64,000 bases of DNA from Planctobacterium marinum (GCF_036322805.1 NZ_AP027272.1:744001-808000), one strand, 5' to 3'. Positions 37,291 to 45,742 are shown, counted from the stretch's first letter. Translations and numbers: made by a program. Notes: generated by a model from the letters alone, not told the origin.

Positions 37291-38040
37291 TTACAATCCT
37301 CCTGCTACATCTAACAGGGTGCCCGTGGTGTAGGAGGATTGTTCTGATGCCAGCCAGTAGATGGCTTCGGCCACTTCTTCAGGCTCGCCGCCGCGCTGCA
37401 ATGGCAGTTTATGCTTAAGTCGGTTTACGCGATCCGGCTCTCCACCTGAAGCGTGGATATCTGTATAAATTAAACCGGGGCGAACGGCATTAACACGTAT
37501 CCCTTCTTCGGCCAGCTCCAGTGCTGCGCCGCGTGTGAAACTGTCCATAGCCCCTTTTGAGGCGGCGTAATCCACATATTCGTTGGGTGAGCCAGTTTTC
37601 GCTGCCAGAGAAGAAACGTTAACGATGGCACCACCTGCTCCACCTTGCTCTGTTGACATGCGTTTAATGGCTTGTTGGGTGCATAATAAGCAAGACAGTA
37701 TATTTACCTCCATCACTTGCATGAAACGCTCAGCGGAAATGTCTGCAACTCTTGCTTGCTGTTTCAGTATGCCAGCGTTGTTTACCAATACTGAAAGGCG
37801 TCCCAGGTTATCCGCTTGCGCAAATAGTTCGCTTACATCAGATTCTTTGGTCACATCCGCTTGTACTGCGCAGCACTCAACTCCTATGGCTTGTATCTGT
37901 TGCTGCAGCTCTTCGGCTTCCTTTTTTGCTTGTCGATAATTCAACACTACGGCATAGCCGGCTTGGGCAAAACGCTGCGCCGTTTGGGCGCCAATGCCTC
38001 GGCTGCTGCCAGTAATGAGTACTACCTTGTTTTGCGCCAT
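37291..38040 (-). CDS. Short-chain dehydrogenase/reductase
   Basis: 249 residues, classical SDR: GSSRGIGAQTA cofactor motif, NNAGIL, active-site Ser in NVSSLAAK and YVDYAASKGAMD with the Tyr-x-x-x-Lys pair, closing with the usual DVAGGL. The likely reaction is an NAD(P)H-dependent ketone/alcohol conversion; the substrate is unknown. It is divergent from 38181, with inverted TGTCGACA boxes between. Confidence 0.9.
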   Translation of the reverse strand: MAQNKVVLITGSSRGIGAQTAQRFAQAGYAVVLNYRQAKKEAEELQQQIQAIGVECCAVQADVTKESDVSELFAQADNLGRLSVLVNNAGILKQQARVADISAERFMQVMEVNILSCLLCTQQAIKRMSTEQGGAGGAIVNVSSLAAKTGSPNEYVDYAASKGAMDSFTRGAALELAEEGIRVNAVRPGLIYTDIHASGGEPDRVNRLKHKLPLQRGGEPEEVAEAIYWLASEQSSYTTGTLLDVAGGL

Positions 38041-38085
38041 TCAGGTCTCCTGTTGACTGTATTGCATCTCTTTTAATATTATTTA

Positions 38086-38155
38086 TGTCGACAATATTTT
38101 CGAAATAAATAGTTTTTATGTGTAAAAAAGCGATTATAAATTTATATTGTCGACA
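38086..38155. promoter_or_regulatory. Two inverted TGTCGACAATAT boxes, candidate operators
   Basis: TGTCGACAATAT at 38086-38097 and its exact reverse complement at 38144-38155 lie in the gap between the divergent SDR and membrane-protein genes. Each box contains the self-complementary octamer TGTCGACA. The arrangement fits two dimers of a repressor, perhaps allowing looping. No regulator gene adjoins. Confidence 0.6.
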
Positions 38156-38180
38156 GTTTGGGTTGTGTGGGAGTTGAACT

Positions 38181-38873
38181 TTGTATCATGTCTTTGGGGT
38201 AATTAACACTGCTTTTATCTTTATCAGCTTGTATGGTGTTTATTCACAACTACAAACGGTAGAGCGGCGTAAGTCATCGGCGGCTAGCTCGGGACATGCC
38301 ACTGAGCTTTTGTCTCTGAATCAATTTTGTATGAGCTTTTTGGCTTATCTTTCATTTTTCGTTTATGGCTATTCCATATCCCCATTTAATCATTATATTG
38401 TCTGGCCGCGTTTAATTGCCGCCATGCTGGTTGCAATGATCCTGTGGGAAATATGGTGTGACCGACGCACTCGTTTATCTCTGGGTATTCTGTGGTGCGC
38501 CATTGTTTGTTTAGTGGTTTCGATGTTGGGGCTGTTTTTTGGCGAAACCTATCAGGATGAAGGGCGCTGGATTGCTACCACAATGATATTAATCATCTCT
38601 GCTTTGCTGGCCCAAGGCTATGCCCATCAGATTAAGCTTATCGTGACTTCTGGAAAGACGGGGGCGGTGGATATCAGGATGAGCCAATTTATTTTGATGA
38701 TGGACGTTTCCACCATTGCATTCGCATGCAGCATGGGCCTTGCAAACAGCTGGCCATTGATGGTGCTCGCCGTTGCCAGCGGAATTACCAAGTTGCTTAT
38801 CATGTATTTGTTTCGTTGGGTAAAATACAGTCCGCTTGCGCGAGCAAGGCGCATCAGTGCCGGGCTACAGTGA
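38181..38873 (+). CDS. Seven-helix membrane protein of unknown function
   Basis: About 230 residues with roughly seven hydrophobic helices. The N-terminal part (ISLYGVYSQLQTVERRKSS, LSLNQFCMSFLAYLSFF, VYGY) faintly recalls PQ-loop/SWEET-type transporters, though the Pro-Gln motif itself is not present. The start appears to be TTG 38181 with GGGAG seven bases upstream. It shares a divergent control region with the SDR gene. Confidence 0.6.
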   Translation: MYHVFGVINTAFIFISLYGVYSQLQTVERRKSSAASSGHATELLSLNQFCMSFLAYLSFFVYGYSISPFNHYIVWPRLIAAMLVAMILWEIWCDRRTRLSLGILWCAIVCLVVSMLGLFFGETYQDEGRWIATTMILIISALLAQGYAHQIKLIVTSGKTGAVDIRMSQFILMMDVSTIAFACSMGLANSWPLMVLAVASGITKLLIMYLFRWVKYSPLARARRISAGLQ

Positions 38874-38892
38874 TCCGATGATTCATTGATGT

Positions 38893-41800
38893 TTAACTGC
38901 CAAGGCTCTTTTTCAATAATCGCTTTAAGGTGGCTGGTTTTACCGGCTTGGCAATAAAACCAAAGCCTTGTTCCATGGCCATTTCGCGAATGGTTTCTGC
39001 CTGGTCTGCACTGTTAATAATGACCGGTACATTGCGTGTGAGTGATTGGTGAATTTGCTGCGCCACAGCAATGCCGTTTTTACCATTATCCAGATGGTAG
39101 TCGGCTACGATAATATCTGGGGTAAAGTGCTGACACATGGTTAAAGCTTGGAATTCATTTTCGGCCTTTTCTACTTTACAACCCCAGGCTTCAAGGCGCA
39201 GTGTCATGGCTTCCAGTAATGCCGGCTCGTTATCAATCACCAGTACGCTGATACCGTGCATATCGGTTTTACATACCGCTTTAGTGCTGTTGCTATGAGA
39301 TGGATTTATATCGCCTTTGATACAGGGCAGGCTGATACGAAACTCGCTACCTTGTTTCCAGGTGGAGTTAAAACTTAACTCATGCCCCAATATGCGGCAG
39401 ATACGGGAGGCGATTGCCAAGCCCAAGCCCAAACCCTGGCCGGTCTGCTGATGGCTCACCTGCTCAAAATCTTTGAATATCCGGGCTTTATCCTCTTCTT
39501 TAATGCCTTCACCTGAGTCTTTAACACTGATCACCAGTTGCTGATCTACTATGCATTGCACTGAGACAAAACCTGAGTCGGTGTAGCGGATAGCGTTAGT
39601 GAGCAGATTTTGCAGCACCCTGACCAACAATCTGGCATCGGTACGGGTGAGCTGATGGGGAATGTCCGCCGTAAATTGCAGGTTTTTGTTTTCACACATT
39701 AAGCGATATTCATCCAATAGTGGCGTGACTAACTGGTAAATATCCACATCTTCAACTTGTGGCGAAATAACACCGGCATCCAGTTTGGTAAGTTCCAGTA
39801 CTGAATTGACTAGCTGTTCGGCATTTTCCAGTGAGTTTTGAATGTTTTTGCTCAGGTCTGCCAGTTCTGGCGTTTGTAGCTTTTCTTTGAGAATGGAGTT
39901 AAACAGGGTCGCCGCGTTAAATGGTTGCAGAAGATCGTGGCTTATAGCCGCAAAATAGCGGGTTTTATCCTCATTGGCCTGCACTGCCAGTTGCCGGGCA
40001 TCTTCGAGGCGTTGGTTCATGGCTTCTAAATCTTGAGTGCGCTGCTTAACCCGCTTTTCCAGGTGTACGTTGAGCTCTTCCAGGGCTTTTTGGTTTTCCA
40101 CAAATTCGGTGATATCGGTATAGGTAGTGACAAACCCACCACCGGGTAGTGGGTTACCCTTCATTTCCAACACTTTACCGGTTTGATGCACACGGCGGAA
40201 ACTATAGGGTTTACCGGAACGCAAAAACGCCACCCGTTTTTCTACCTGTTCATTAATTTGCTGTTTGTTGATCTCACCGAACAGGCCGCGATTGGCGTTG
40301 AGTTGGATCACTTCTTCAACCGGGCGGCCCACATAAATCTCGCCTTCGGGGTAATTGAACATATCGATATAGGCCCGATTCCAGGCCACGATGCGCAGTT
40401 CTTTATCGACCACGGATATACCCTGTTCGATATTTTGAATGGTTGATTGCAGTAGTGCGCGGTTGAATTTGTATACTTCGCTGGCCTCATCCACCAGTTC
40501 AACCACTTCGCTAAGGGCGACATTGTTACTACCGCTAGCTGATTCCAATACTAAGCGGGCCGAAGCTCCGCCGATGATGGCAGACAATTCCTGCTCTAAT
40601 TTATCTAACAGTGACTTTGGCGCTGGTCGCTGCCAGTCTGGCTCTGCGGTGCTCATGTGGCTGACAAAGAATTCTTCCACGCGTTGTGGTTCTAAAAATC
40701 GGGAAAGCAGGCTTTGTACGCTACCTAAACTGAGGTTGTCATAACTGCCTTTGGGGTTGTCTGGTGAACTTTGATTGTTGATAAAAATTGAGGCTTGTAA
40801 TTGTTCTGCCACTAGCGGCCGTCGTAGCCAGCAAAGCCAGAAAAAAGTCAGCAGGTTGCCACCTAAACTCACCAGCAAACCATGGCTGATAAAATCCAGT
40901 TGCAATCCAAATATCGCGGTGGGGATTAGGGCATTAATACCTAAAAATCCGGAATGCAGGATGCTGCTGTCGGGATAACTGGAATACAATAAAGTAGGTA
41001 ATAGCAGTGTGTAAGCCCAAAGAGCCGTTCCCACTAAAATGCTGTGCAGCGCGGCTTTTTCACTGGCGTTGCGCCAGTACAAACCCAGTAACAATGCAGG
41101 TGCACATTGCGCCACGAGGGTCATGGCCATTAGTCCGGTATTAGCTAACAGCCCATAATCGCGGGTGATCTGGTAATAGAGCCAGGCGGATAACAAAACA
41201 ATGATGATGGTCAATCGTCGAATCAAAATCAGCTTTTGCGGGCTTAACCGCTCTGCTACCTGGCTTTGTCGGGCTCGGCTTACCAGCCAGGGGGTGATCA
41301 AATCATTGGAAACCATAATGCTTAGCACAATGGAGGAGATGATCACCATGCTGGTGGCTGCCGCAAATCCCCCCAGGAAAGATACTAGCGTCATTATTGG
41401 GCTGTCTGCTGCCATGGGTAAAAGCAGCATAATGTTATCCGGGGGGATATCGCTGCCCTGGAACCAGAGTAATCCCGCGGAGGCAATGGGCAGGGCAAAC
41501 AGGTTGAGAGCCAGCATGTAAATGGGAAACAGCCAGCGAGACGGCAGCATTGCTTTTTCGCTGGTTTGTTCGATAAAGCAGACATGAAACTGACGAGGTA
41601 AGCAAAACATCATTAATACGCCAATAAAGGTCTGGCTGGCGTAAGTGAACCAGGAAGTGGATTCACTGCTGTTGAAATTTAGTTGCCCACTTTGCACACT
41701 TAAATCGGCAACCCCATCAAACATTATCCACACCACAAAGATGCCGACGGCTAAAAAGGTAAATAGTTTGATAATCGATTCAAACGCGATGGCTAGCATC

Positions 41801-42345
41801 AAGCCCGGATTGTGTTCGGAGGTGCGTACTCTGCGGGTACCGAACAAAATAGCGAATACCGCGAGTAGCAGGGTAAACAATAGAGCACTGTTGCCCCCCA
41901 TGCCACTGCTATCGGTAACGATATTTACGCTATTCGCAACGGCCCGGATTTGCAGGCTGATATAAGGAACAATGGCAATGACACATACCAAGCTTATTAA
42001 GGCCGAGATACGCATAGAACGGCCATAGCGGGTGGCGATAAAATCTGCCATGGAGGTAAGATTATTGTCTCGACAGATACGGGCTACTTTTAGCACCAGT
42101 GGCCAGGCAAGGATATACACCAAAATGGCACCCGTGTAGGTGGGCGTTATCCACCACCCGGTTTCCGCGGTTTGCCCCGGCACGCCATAAAAGGACCAGG
42201 AGGTGCAATAGACACCCAAGCCTAAACTGTATACGGCAGGTTTAGCCTTGAGCCAACGATTAGATTTATCTCCCCACCAGGCAATACCAAATAGCACCAG
42301 CAAATAGAGCAGGGCGGCAATCAGTAACAGGGAAGGCGTCAGCAT
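38893..42345 (-). CDS. Second CrbS-like hybrid histidine kinase (symporter, PAS, HisKA, HATPase, receiver)
   Basis: 1150 residues, same architecture as the kinase at 8078. An SLC5-like membrane domain (YCTSWSFYGVPGQ, IAIVPYISLQIRAVA, FCLPRQFHVCFIE) is followed by a PAS domain (GISVVDKELRIVAWN), a coiled coil, HisKA with AISHDLLQPFNA near 802, HATPase (LTNAIRYT, DSGEGI, GLGLGLAIA) and a receiver (IVADYHLDNGKNG). The shared words show it is a paralogue. It probably signals to the regulator at 35120. Its start borders the left end of the integron array. Confidence 0.9.
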   Translation of the reverse strand: MLTPSLLLIAALLYLLVLFGIAWWGDKSNRWLKAKPAVYSLGLGVYCTSWSFYGVPGQTAETGWWITPTYTGAILVYILAWPLVLKVARICRDNNLTSMADFIATRYGRSMRISALISLVCVIAIVPYISLQIRAVANSVNIVTDSSGMGGNSALLFTLLLAVFAILFGTRRVRTSEHNPGLMLAIAFESIIKLFTFLAVGIFVVWIMFDGVADLSVQSGQLNFNSSESTSWFTYASQTFIGVLMMFCLPRQFHVCFIEQTSEKAMLPSRWLFPIYMLALNLFALPIASAGLLWFQGSDIPPDNIMLLLPMAADSPIMTLVSFLGGFAAATSMVIISSIVLSIMVSNDLITPWLVSRARQSQVAERLSPQKLILIRRLTIIIVLLSAWLYYQITRDYGLLANTGLMAMTLVAQCAPALLLGLYWRNASEKAALHSILVGTALWAYTLLLPTLLYSSYPDSSILHSGFLGINALIPTAIFGLQLDFISHGLLVSLGGNLLTFFWLCWLRRPLVAEQLQASIFINNQSSPDNPKGSYDNLSLGSVQSLLSRFLEPQRVEEFFVSHMSTAEPDWQRPAPKSLLDKLEQELSAIIGGASARLVLESASGSNNVALSEVVELVDEASEVYKFNRALLQSTIQNIEQGISVVDKELRIVAWNRAYIDMFNYPEGEIYVGRPVEEVIQLNANRGLFGEINKQQINEQVEKRVAFLRSGKPYSFRRVHQTGKVLEMKGNPLPGGGFVTTYTDITEFVENQKALEELNVHLEKRVKQRTQDLEAMNQRLEDARQLAVQANEDKTRYFAAISHDLLQPFNAATLFNSILKEKLQTPELADLSKNIQNSLENAEQLVNSVLELTKLDAGVISPQVEDVDIYQLVTPLLDEYRLMCENKNLQFTADIPHQLTRTDARLLVRVLQNLLTNAIRYTDSGFVSVQCIVDQQLVISVKDSGEGIKEEDKARIFKDFEQVSHQQTGQGLGLGLAIASRICRILGHELSFNSTWKQGSEFRISLPCIKGDINPSHSNSTKAVCKTDMHGISVLVIDNEPALLEAMTLRLEAWGCKVEKAENEFQALTMCQHFTPDIIVADYHLDNGKNGIAVAQQIHQSLTRNVPVIINSADQAETIREMAMEQGFGFIAKPVKPATLKRLLKKSLGS

Positions 42346-42719
42346 GGCTTGTTATAGGGCGTATATTTTTTTGTGACTTCAACGCACCACTTTAGCGAAT
42401 CCCGACGGGAATGAGAATGGGTAATTGGATCCATGTGATTGATGGACTCAAAGCCAGCTTCTTTTTCAATGAGCGATAGTACTTCTCAGCCCGATTATTC
42501 AGACTCATTTTGAGACAATAATGTGTTCAAATAAAACGATATGAAATAAGTGTATTGATAGGAAAAAATCATAATTAGTAAAGGGGAAAACGTGAATCCT
42601 GACCATTGGCGGAGTTAGATGACATAAGTACGTATTTAGCCAACCGCATAAAACCTAAAACGTCGTTTAACTCGCTTTTTCAGTGGGCTTGGGAGCAGTG
42701 TCGCAAATTGACTTTGCAG
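42346..42719. other. Gap between the kinase gene and the cassette array
   Basis: About 370 bases without a gene. ATTGGC...GCCAA arms at about 42606-42646 and a GTTTAAC box at 42665 resemble a very degenerate attC site, and GTTAGAC at 42720 matches the attC R' consensus. An intI gene is not present. Otherwise I see nothing. Confidence 0.4.
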
Positions 42720-42720
42720 G

Positions 42721-42766
42721 TTAGACGAATTAAGTTCGTGTTTTAACACGAACTTAATTCGTCTAA
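42721..42766. repeat. 46-bp perfect palindrome at the left end of the array
   Basis: Two 22-base arms (beginning TTAGACGAATTAAG) are exact complements separated by TT. The outer ends carry GTTAGAC and GTCTAAT, which match the attC core-box consensus but in the opposite order to a normal attC. It lies 33 bp before the first cassette gene and could also act as a terminator or a recombination hot spot. Confidence 0.8.
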
Positions 42767-42799
42767 TAATAGTTATGTTGCAAGGGCTATAAAAAATCA

Positions 42800-43024
42800 A
42801 TGATGTCAGAACTTTTTCGAGAAAAAACATTTTGGCAAAAGGTTCTAAAGGTAACTGGAGTTTTATCTTGTGTAGTCTTGATACTTGCTTTCGTAAAATC
42901 ACTCCTTTCAGGCGGTATATCTGGCTTAACATTTTCAGGATTTCTACAGGCAGTGTTAATCAGCCTCTCTTGTGGCTTTATCTGTGCAGTTTATTTATGC
43001 TCTAAAGACAAGGCTTCAGACTAA
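42800..43024 (+). CDS. Cassette: small two-helix membrane protein
   Basis: 74 residues with two hydrophobic segments (VLSCVVLILAFVKSLLSGG and FLQAVLISLSCGFICAVYL). First gene of the array, ending just before attC1. No recognised family. Confidence 0.55.
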   Translation: MMSELFREKTFWQKVLKVTGVLSCVVLILAFVKSLLSGGISGLTFSGFLQAVLISLSCGFICAVYLCSKDKASD

Positions 43025-43028
43025 TGCA

Positions 43029-43130
43029 ACATAACAAAATAAATCAAAACCGGACACAATCTCGCTGGCTCCGCTCGTGCCTCGCAAAGTATAGCCATCT
43101 CAATTGTGCCGTTTATTTAAGACGTTAGAA
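43029..43130 (+). repeat. attC1
   Basis: R''-like ACATAAC, arms GGACACAAT/ATTGTGCC with one extra A on the left arm, inner TGGCT/AGCCA, and R' GTTAGAA six bases before the next ATG. 102 bp. Confidence 0.85.
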
Positions 43131-43135
43131 GTCTT

Positions 43136-43627
43136 ATGAAAGTGCTATTTTTCTTTCTTTTTACATTTTCCACAGCAGCCTTAGCGTGTTCAGTACCTAA
43201 GAATGGATACGGATTTGCATTAGAAGAGCTAATCGACGAAGCAAAAACCGTTGTTATTGTTGAATTACTGACAACAACAAAGAAGAGATTAGGCTATGAG
43301 CACACGCTTCTATCTGTTGATACGATTAAAGGGCAAGCTCAAGACAAATATGTGTTTCTATCTAGATCGAATGATCATGAAAGCTCAACTTTCAGCGATC
43401 ACAACGATATTAGATTTTGGGCCACAGATAGAGAAATAGGCCGTTCAACCTGGCCTTGTTGCATTTGTGGGCCTGATCATACGTTTAAGAAAGGATATAA
43501 ATACTTGTATTTTCCTGATTTACTAGGAGCAGTAAAGTCAGCAGAGATAATCAGAAACCAAAACGACAGATGGTTGCTTTTTGTAAAAGCTAGATTGTCA
43601 AAGGCGACTTCTAACAAAGGCAATTAA
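43136..43627 (+). CDS. Cassette: secreted Cys-containing protein
   Basis: 163 residues. A signal peptide (LFFFLFTFSTAALA) is followed by a mature domain with Cys at its start (CSVPKNG) and a WPCCICGPDHTFKKGYKYLYF motif that could form disulphides or bind metal. The C-terminal codons run into attC2. No recognised family. Confidence 0.65.
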   Translation: MKVLFFFLFTFSTAALACSVPKNGYGFALEELIDEAKTVVIVELLTTTKKRLGYEHTLLSVDTIKGQAQDKYVFLSRSNDHESSTFSDHNDIRFWATDREIGRSTWPCCICGPDHTFKKGYKYLYFPDLLGAVKSAEIIRNQNDRWLLFVKARLSKATSNKGN

Positions 43628-43710
43628 TTCGGACAAAAATTCATTGGCTCACCTTCGTCCCTCAGGCATTATAGCCAATAAATTTTCGCCGTTTATTACG
43701 GCCGTTAGCT
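43609..43710 (+). repeat. attC2
   Basis: TTCTAAC ... GGACAAAAATTCATTGGCT / AGCCAATAAATTTTCGCC ... GTTAGCT. 102 bp. Its right half is nearly identical to attC6 and attC12. Confidence 0.87.
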
Positions 43711-43717
43711 ATTACAC

Positions 43718-44113
43718 ATGAAACCGTGGTATAAAATTTTGATTTTGTTAGAAGCTATTGTTGGTTTTGGCCCTCTGGTTATATTGCTTGGGTTAGGATT
43801 AATAACCATCCCAGCTTCTTTTTATTGGGTATCAGAAGGCCATTACTACGGTTTAGTTCTACTCATGATTGAAATTGCCGGCCTCTTTGGGCTTTTCGCT
43901 TTTATATCAGTATTGCTTCATATTCTTGAACCTAATAAAGTTTTTCTTTCACCGAAAAAGTTGAGAGTTTTCACATTATTAGGTTTTATAGCGTTGTTCG
44001 CATTTGCTATTGCTTCTGGCATCCAGTCAAAAACTATATGGTTTACAATACCAATAATAGTAGCTTCGCATTTCATGTATTTGGCCCGTAATTACTTGCT
44101 AAGTAATAGCTAA
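43718..44113 (+). CDS. Cassette: four-helix membrane protein
   Basis: 131 residues with four hydrophobic helices (residues about 8-32, 44-70, 84-104, 106-126). ATG eight bases after the R' box of attC2; stop inside the R'' box of attC3. No recognised family. Confidence 0.6.
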   Translation: MKPWYKILILLEAIVGFGPLVILLGLGLITIPASFYWVSEGHYYGLVLLMIEIAGLFGLFAFISVLLHILEPNKVFLSPKKLRVFTLLGFIALFAFAIASGIQSKTIWFTIPIIVASHFMYLARNYLLSNS

Positions 44114-44207
44114 CAAACTGTTTAAAATGACGTCTTACTGCTTGGCAGGCGCTCATTCTTCGCTAATTTTAGCCAAGCGTAATCCGCCTATTAACAGGGC
44201 GTTAGGT
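44108..44207 (+). repeat. attC3
   Basis: AGCTAAC box overlapping the stop codon, inner GCTTGGC/GCCAAGC stem, and a perfect R' GTTAGGT. 100 bp. Confidence 0.82.
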
Positions 44208-44212
44208 GCATA

Positions 44213-44506
44213 TTGGCTTTTACATACAAATTAAAACAATCAGGAATAGCCAGTTGCCTCACATGCTTTTGTCAGGCCGAATATGTTTACTCAAGAGATA
44301 TTAACAATGGTGTTTTGCTAGTTTTCCAGATTATTTCACTGCTCACCTTTTTTCTCTTCTTACTGTCCTCTCCCGATCTTCTTTTCCTTGTTTTAGGTTT
44401 TTTGTTTTATGGTATCGTCAACTTAGGACTAAAGAGGTTAATGAATGTAGAGTTGAGGTGCAAAGAGTGCAAGAACAATCTCAATGCAAGACGACCACTT
44501 ATCTAA
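44213..44506 (+). CDS. Cassette: membrane protein with split zinc-ribbon-like Cys pairs
   Basis: 97 residues read from TTG 44213. Two Cys pairs flank a membrane hairpin: CLTCFC near residue 15 and CKECKN near 86, with two hydrophobic segments between. The four Cys could form one zinc ribbon on the cytoplasmic face. No AUG start is available before the first Cys pair. Confidence 0.5.
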   Translation: MAFTYKLKQSGIASCLTCFCQAEYVYSRDINNGVLLVFQIISLLTFFLFLLSSPDLLFLVLGFLFYGIVNLGLKRLMNVELRCKECKNNLNARRPLI

Positions 44507-44515
44507 CATTTATGC

Positions 44516-44617
44516 ACCTAACAAGAAAATTTAAACTTGGACAAATAGTCGTTGGCTGGCCTCGTGCCTCGGCAAGTGTAGCCAGCAAGCATTTGCCCTT
44601 TAATTTAGTAGTTATAC
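44516..44617 (+). repeat. attC4
   Basis: Perfect R'' ACCTAAC, arms GGACAAATAGTCGTTGGCT / AGCCAGCAAGCATTTGCCC, R' GTTATAC. 102 bp. Confidence 0.86.
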
Positions 44618-44633
44618 ATCTAGGAAGTAGAGT

Positions 44634-44984
44634 TTGAATTTAGCGGAACTACAAAGGCTTTGTTGCGAGCATTACGGAGAAAGTTTCGAATCGCCTGAGC
44701 TAGACCAATTGGTTGCCATTTCCGAAGGAGTTATTGATTCGTTCGAGGATATCGAACTCGAAGGGGTAAGATATCACTCACCTGATCACATGTCTGGTTG
44801 GTGGCTTACTACAAACCTTTACACCGGTGATGTGAGTTCTCTAAAAACAGTGCACTTCCGTCATATCGCAGAAAAGAGACCCGAAATAGCTCAATACATG
44901 GCTCTCCCCATTGGTTACAGATTTGTATTAGGCGGAGATTCTGAGCACGTGTGGTTTGATCAAAAAGTCAAAGATGATGTATAA
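44634..44984 (+). CDS. Cassette: possible Imm33/DUF2185-like immunity protein
   Basis: 116 residues from TTG 44634 (AGGAAG upstream). The motif SGWWLTTNLYTGD followed by HIAEKRPEIAQYMALPIGYRF and EHVWFD recalls the DUF2185/Imm33 group, small proteins that often protect against toxins. No cognate toxin lies beside it. The stop codon overlaps attC5. The family link is tentative. Confidence 0.55.
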   Translation: MNLAELQRLCCEHYGESFESPELDQLVAISEGVIDSFEDIELEGVRYHSPDHMSGWWLTTNLYTGDVSSLKTVHFRHIAEKRPEIAQYMALPIGYRFVLGGDSEHVWFDQKVKDDV

Positions 44985-45076
44985 CAAAGCGTTCAATCGG
45001 ACACATTTACATTGGCTCCGCTCCTGCGTCGCAGATTATAGCCAATATAAATGTGCCGTTTAACTTGAAGTTATAA
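44979..45076 (+). repeat. attC5
   Basis: GTATAAC at the stop codon, GGACACATTTACATTGGCT / AGCCAATATAAATGTGCC arms, R' GTTATAA. 98 bp. The long inner complementarity makes this one of the clearest sites. Confidence 0.88.
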
Positions 45077-45077
45077 C

Positions 45078-45368
45078 CTACAGAATCTTTTTGGCATCTC
45101 TGTAGAAATTTTCGTGGGAACCAAAAGTCAGAAGCTCCAAAACGACTGAACCACTTTCATAGCTATATCCCAAAAGTGTTAACTGTTTCGCCATTTTGAA
45201 TTTGTAAACACGCATAAAAGACAGATCACCTTTCTTTTGCTCTCCCAATTGCGGTTCTTGCATAAGCACTTTAACTGCTTTATCCAAATCTGCTTTCTGA
45301 TTTTTATGGAGCTTTTTGACAGCTTTTTTAAAAGTACTTGTTTGCAAGACTTTTGTGACTTTAGCCAA
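45078..45368 (-). CDS. Cassette: ParE/RelE-like toxin
   Basis: 96 residues: LQTSTFKKAVKKLHKNQ, LGEQKKGDLSFMRVYKFKM and LGYSYESGSVVLELLTFGSHENFYRD give the RelE/ParE toxin fold, closest in pattern to the ParE-like toxin family. Unlike all other cassette genes it lies on the minus strand. It overlaps the antitoxin stop by eight bases. It probably inhibits translation or gyrase; which one cannot be told from sequence alone. Confidence 0.85.
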   Translation of the reverse strand: MAKVTKVLQTSTFKKAVKKLHKNQKADLDKAVKVLMQEPQLGEQKKGDLSFMRVYKFKMAKQLTLLGYSYESGSVVLELLTFGSHENFYRDAKKIL

Positions 45369-45582
45369 AGGTATAAACCTCTAACTTTCCTGCGTCTTTT
45401 TCTGCTTTAGCAATAATCGCTTGTTTTACAAATTCATAGGGCAAATCAGGGTTGTCCTCCATCATTTCGCCAATCTTAGCCCAATGCTCAATTTGCTTTG
45501 GTGTTGAGCGATTCATTGCTTTTCCTATTATGCTGGCTTTTTGAACCAGATCCTCATCGAGTCTAATACTTGCTGTAGCCAT
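45361..45582 (-). CDS. Cassette: ParD-like antitoxin
   Basis: 73 residues: MATASIRLDEDLVQKASIIG is a ribbon-helix-helix-type N-terminus, and MNRSTPKQIEHWAKIGEMMEDNPDLPYEF is typical of the ParD-like antitoxin family that partners ParE-like toxins. ATG 45582 has AGGAGA eight bases upstream; the longer ORF to 45627 is rejected. Antitoxin precedes toxin, with overlap, and the pair must carry its own promoter upstream of 45582. Confidence 0.87.
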   Translation of the reverse strand: MATASIRLDEDLVQKASIIGKAMNRSTPKQIEHWAKIGEMMEDNPDLPYEFVKQAIIAKAEKDAGKLEVYTFG

Positions 45583-45640
45583 AATCGTTTCTCCTCTAAA
45601 TATAATCGTTGTAGCAATTTGCCACAATTGTAGAGTTCAG

Positions 45641-45742
45641 TCACAGCAAAAGCAATCAAATCGGACAAAAATCCATTGGCTCCCCTTCGTCCCTCAGGCA
45701 TTATAGCCAATAAATTTTCGCCGATTATCGCGGCAGTTAGTT
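45641..45742 (+). repeat. attC6
   Basis: Degenerate R'' (TCACAGC), GGACAAAAATCCATTGGCT / AGCCAATAAATTTTCGCC arms, R' GTTAGTT. 102 bp; sister of attC2. Confidence 0.86.

Noticed and set aside
42346-42800. Integron integrase gene or attI site
   Set aside because: Neither strand encodes tyrosine-recombinase motifs here or at the right end of the array. Weak box matches alone do not support attI.
42636-42932. 98-codon minus-strand ORF at the array edge
   Set aside because: It runs through the 46-bp palindrome and opposite the first cassette gene, with no ribosome site or protein-like pattern.
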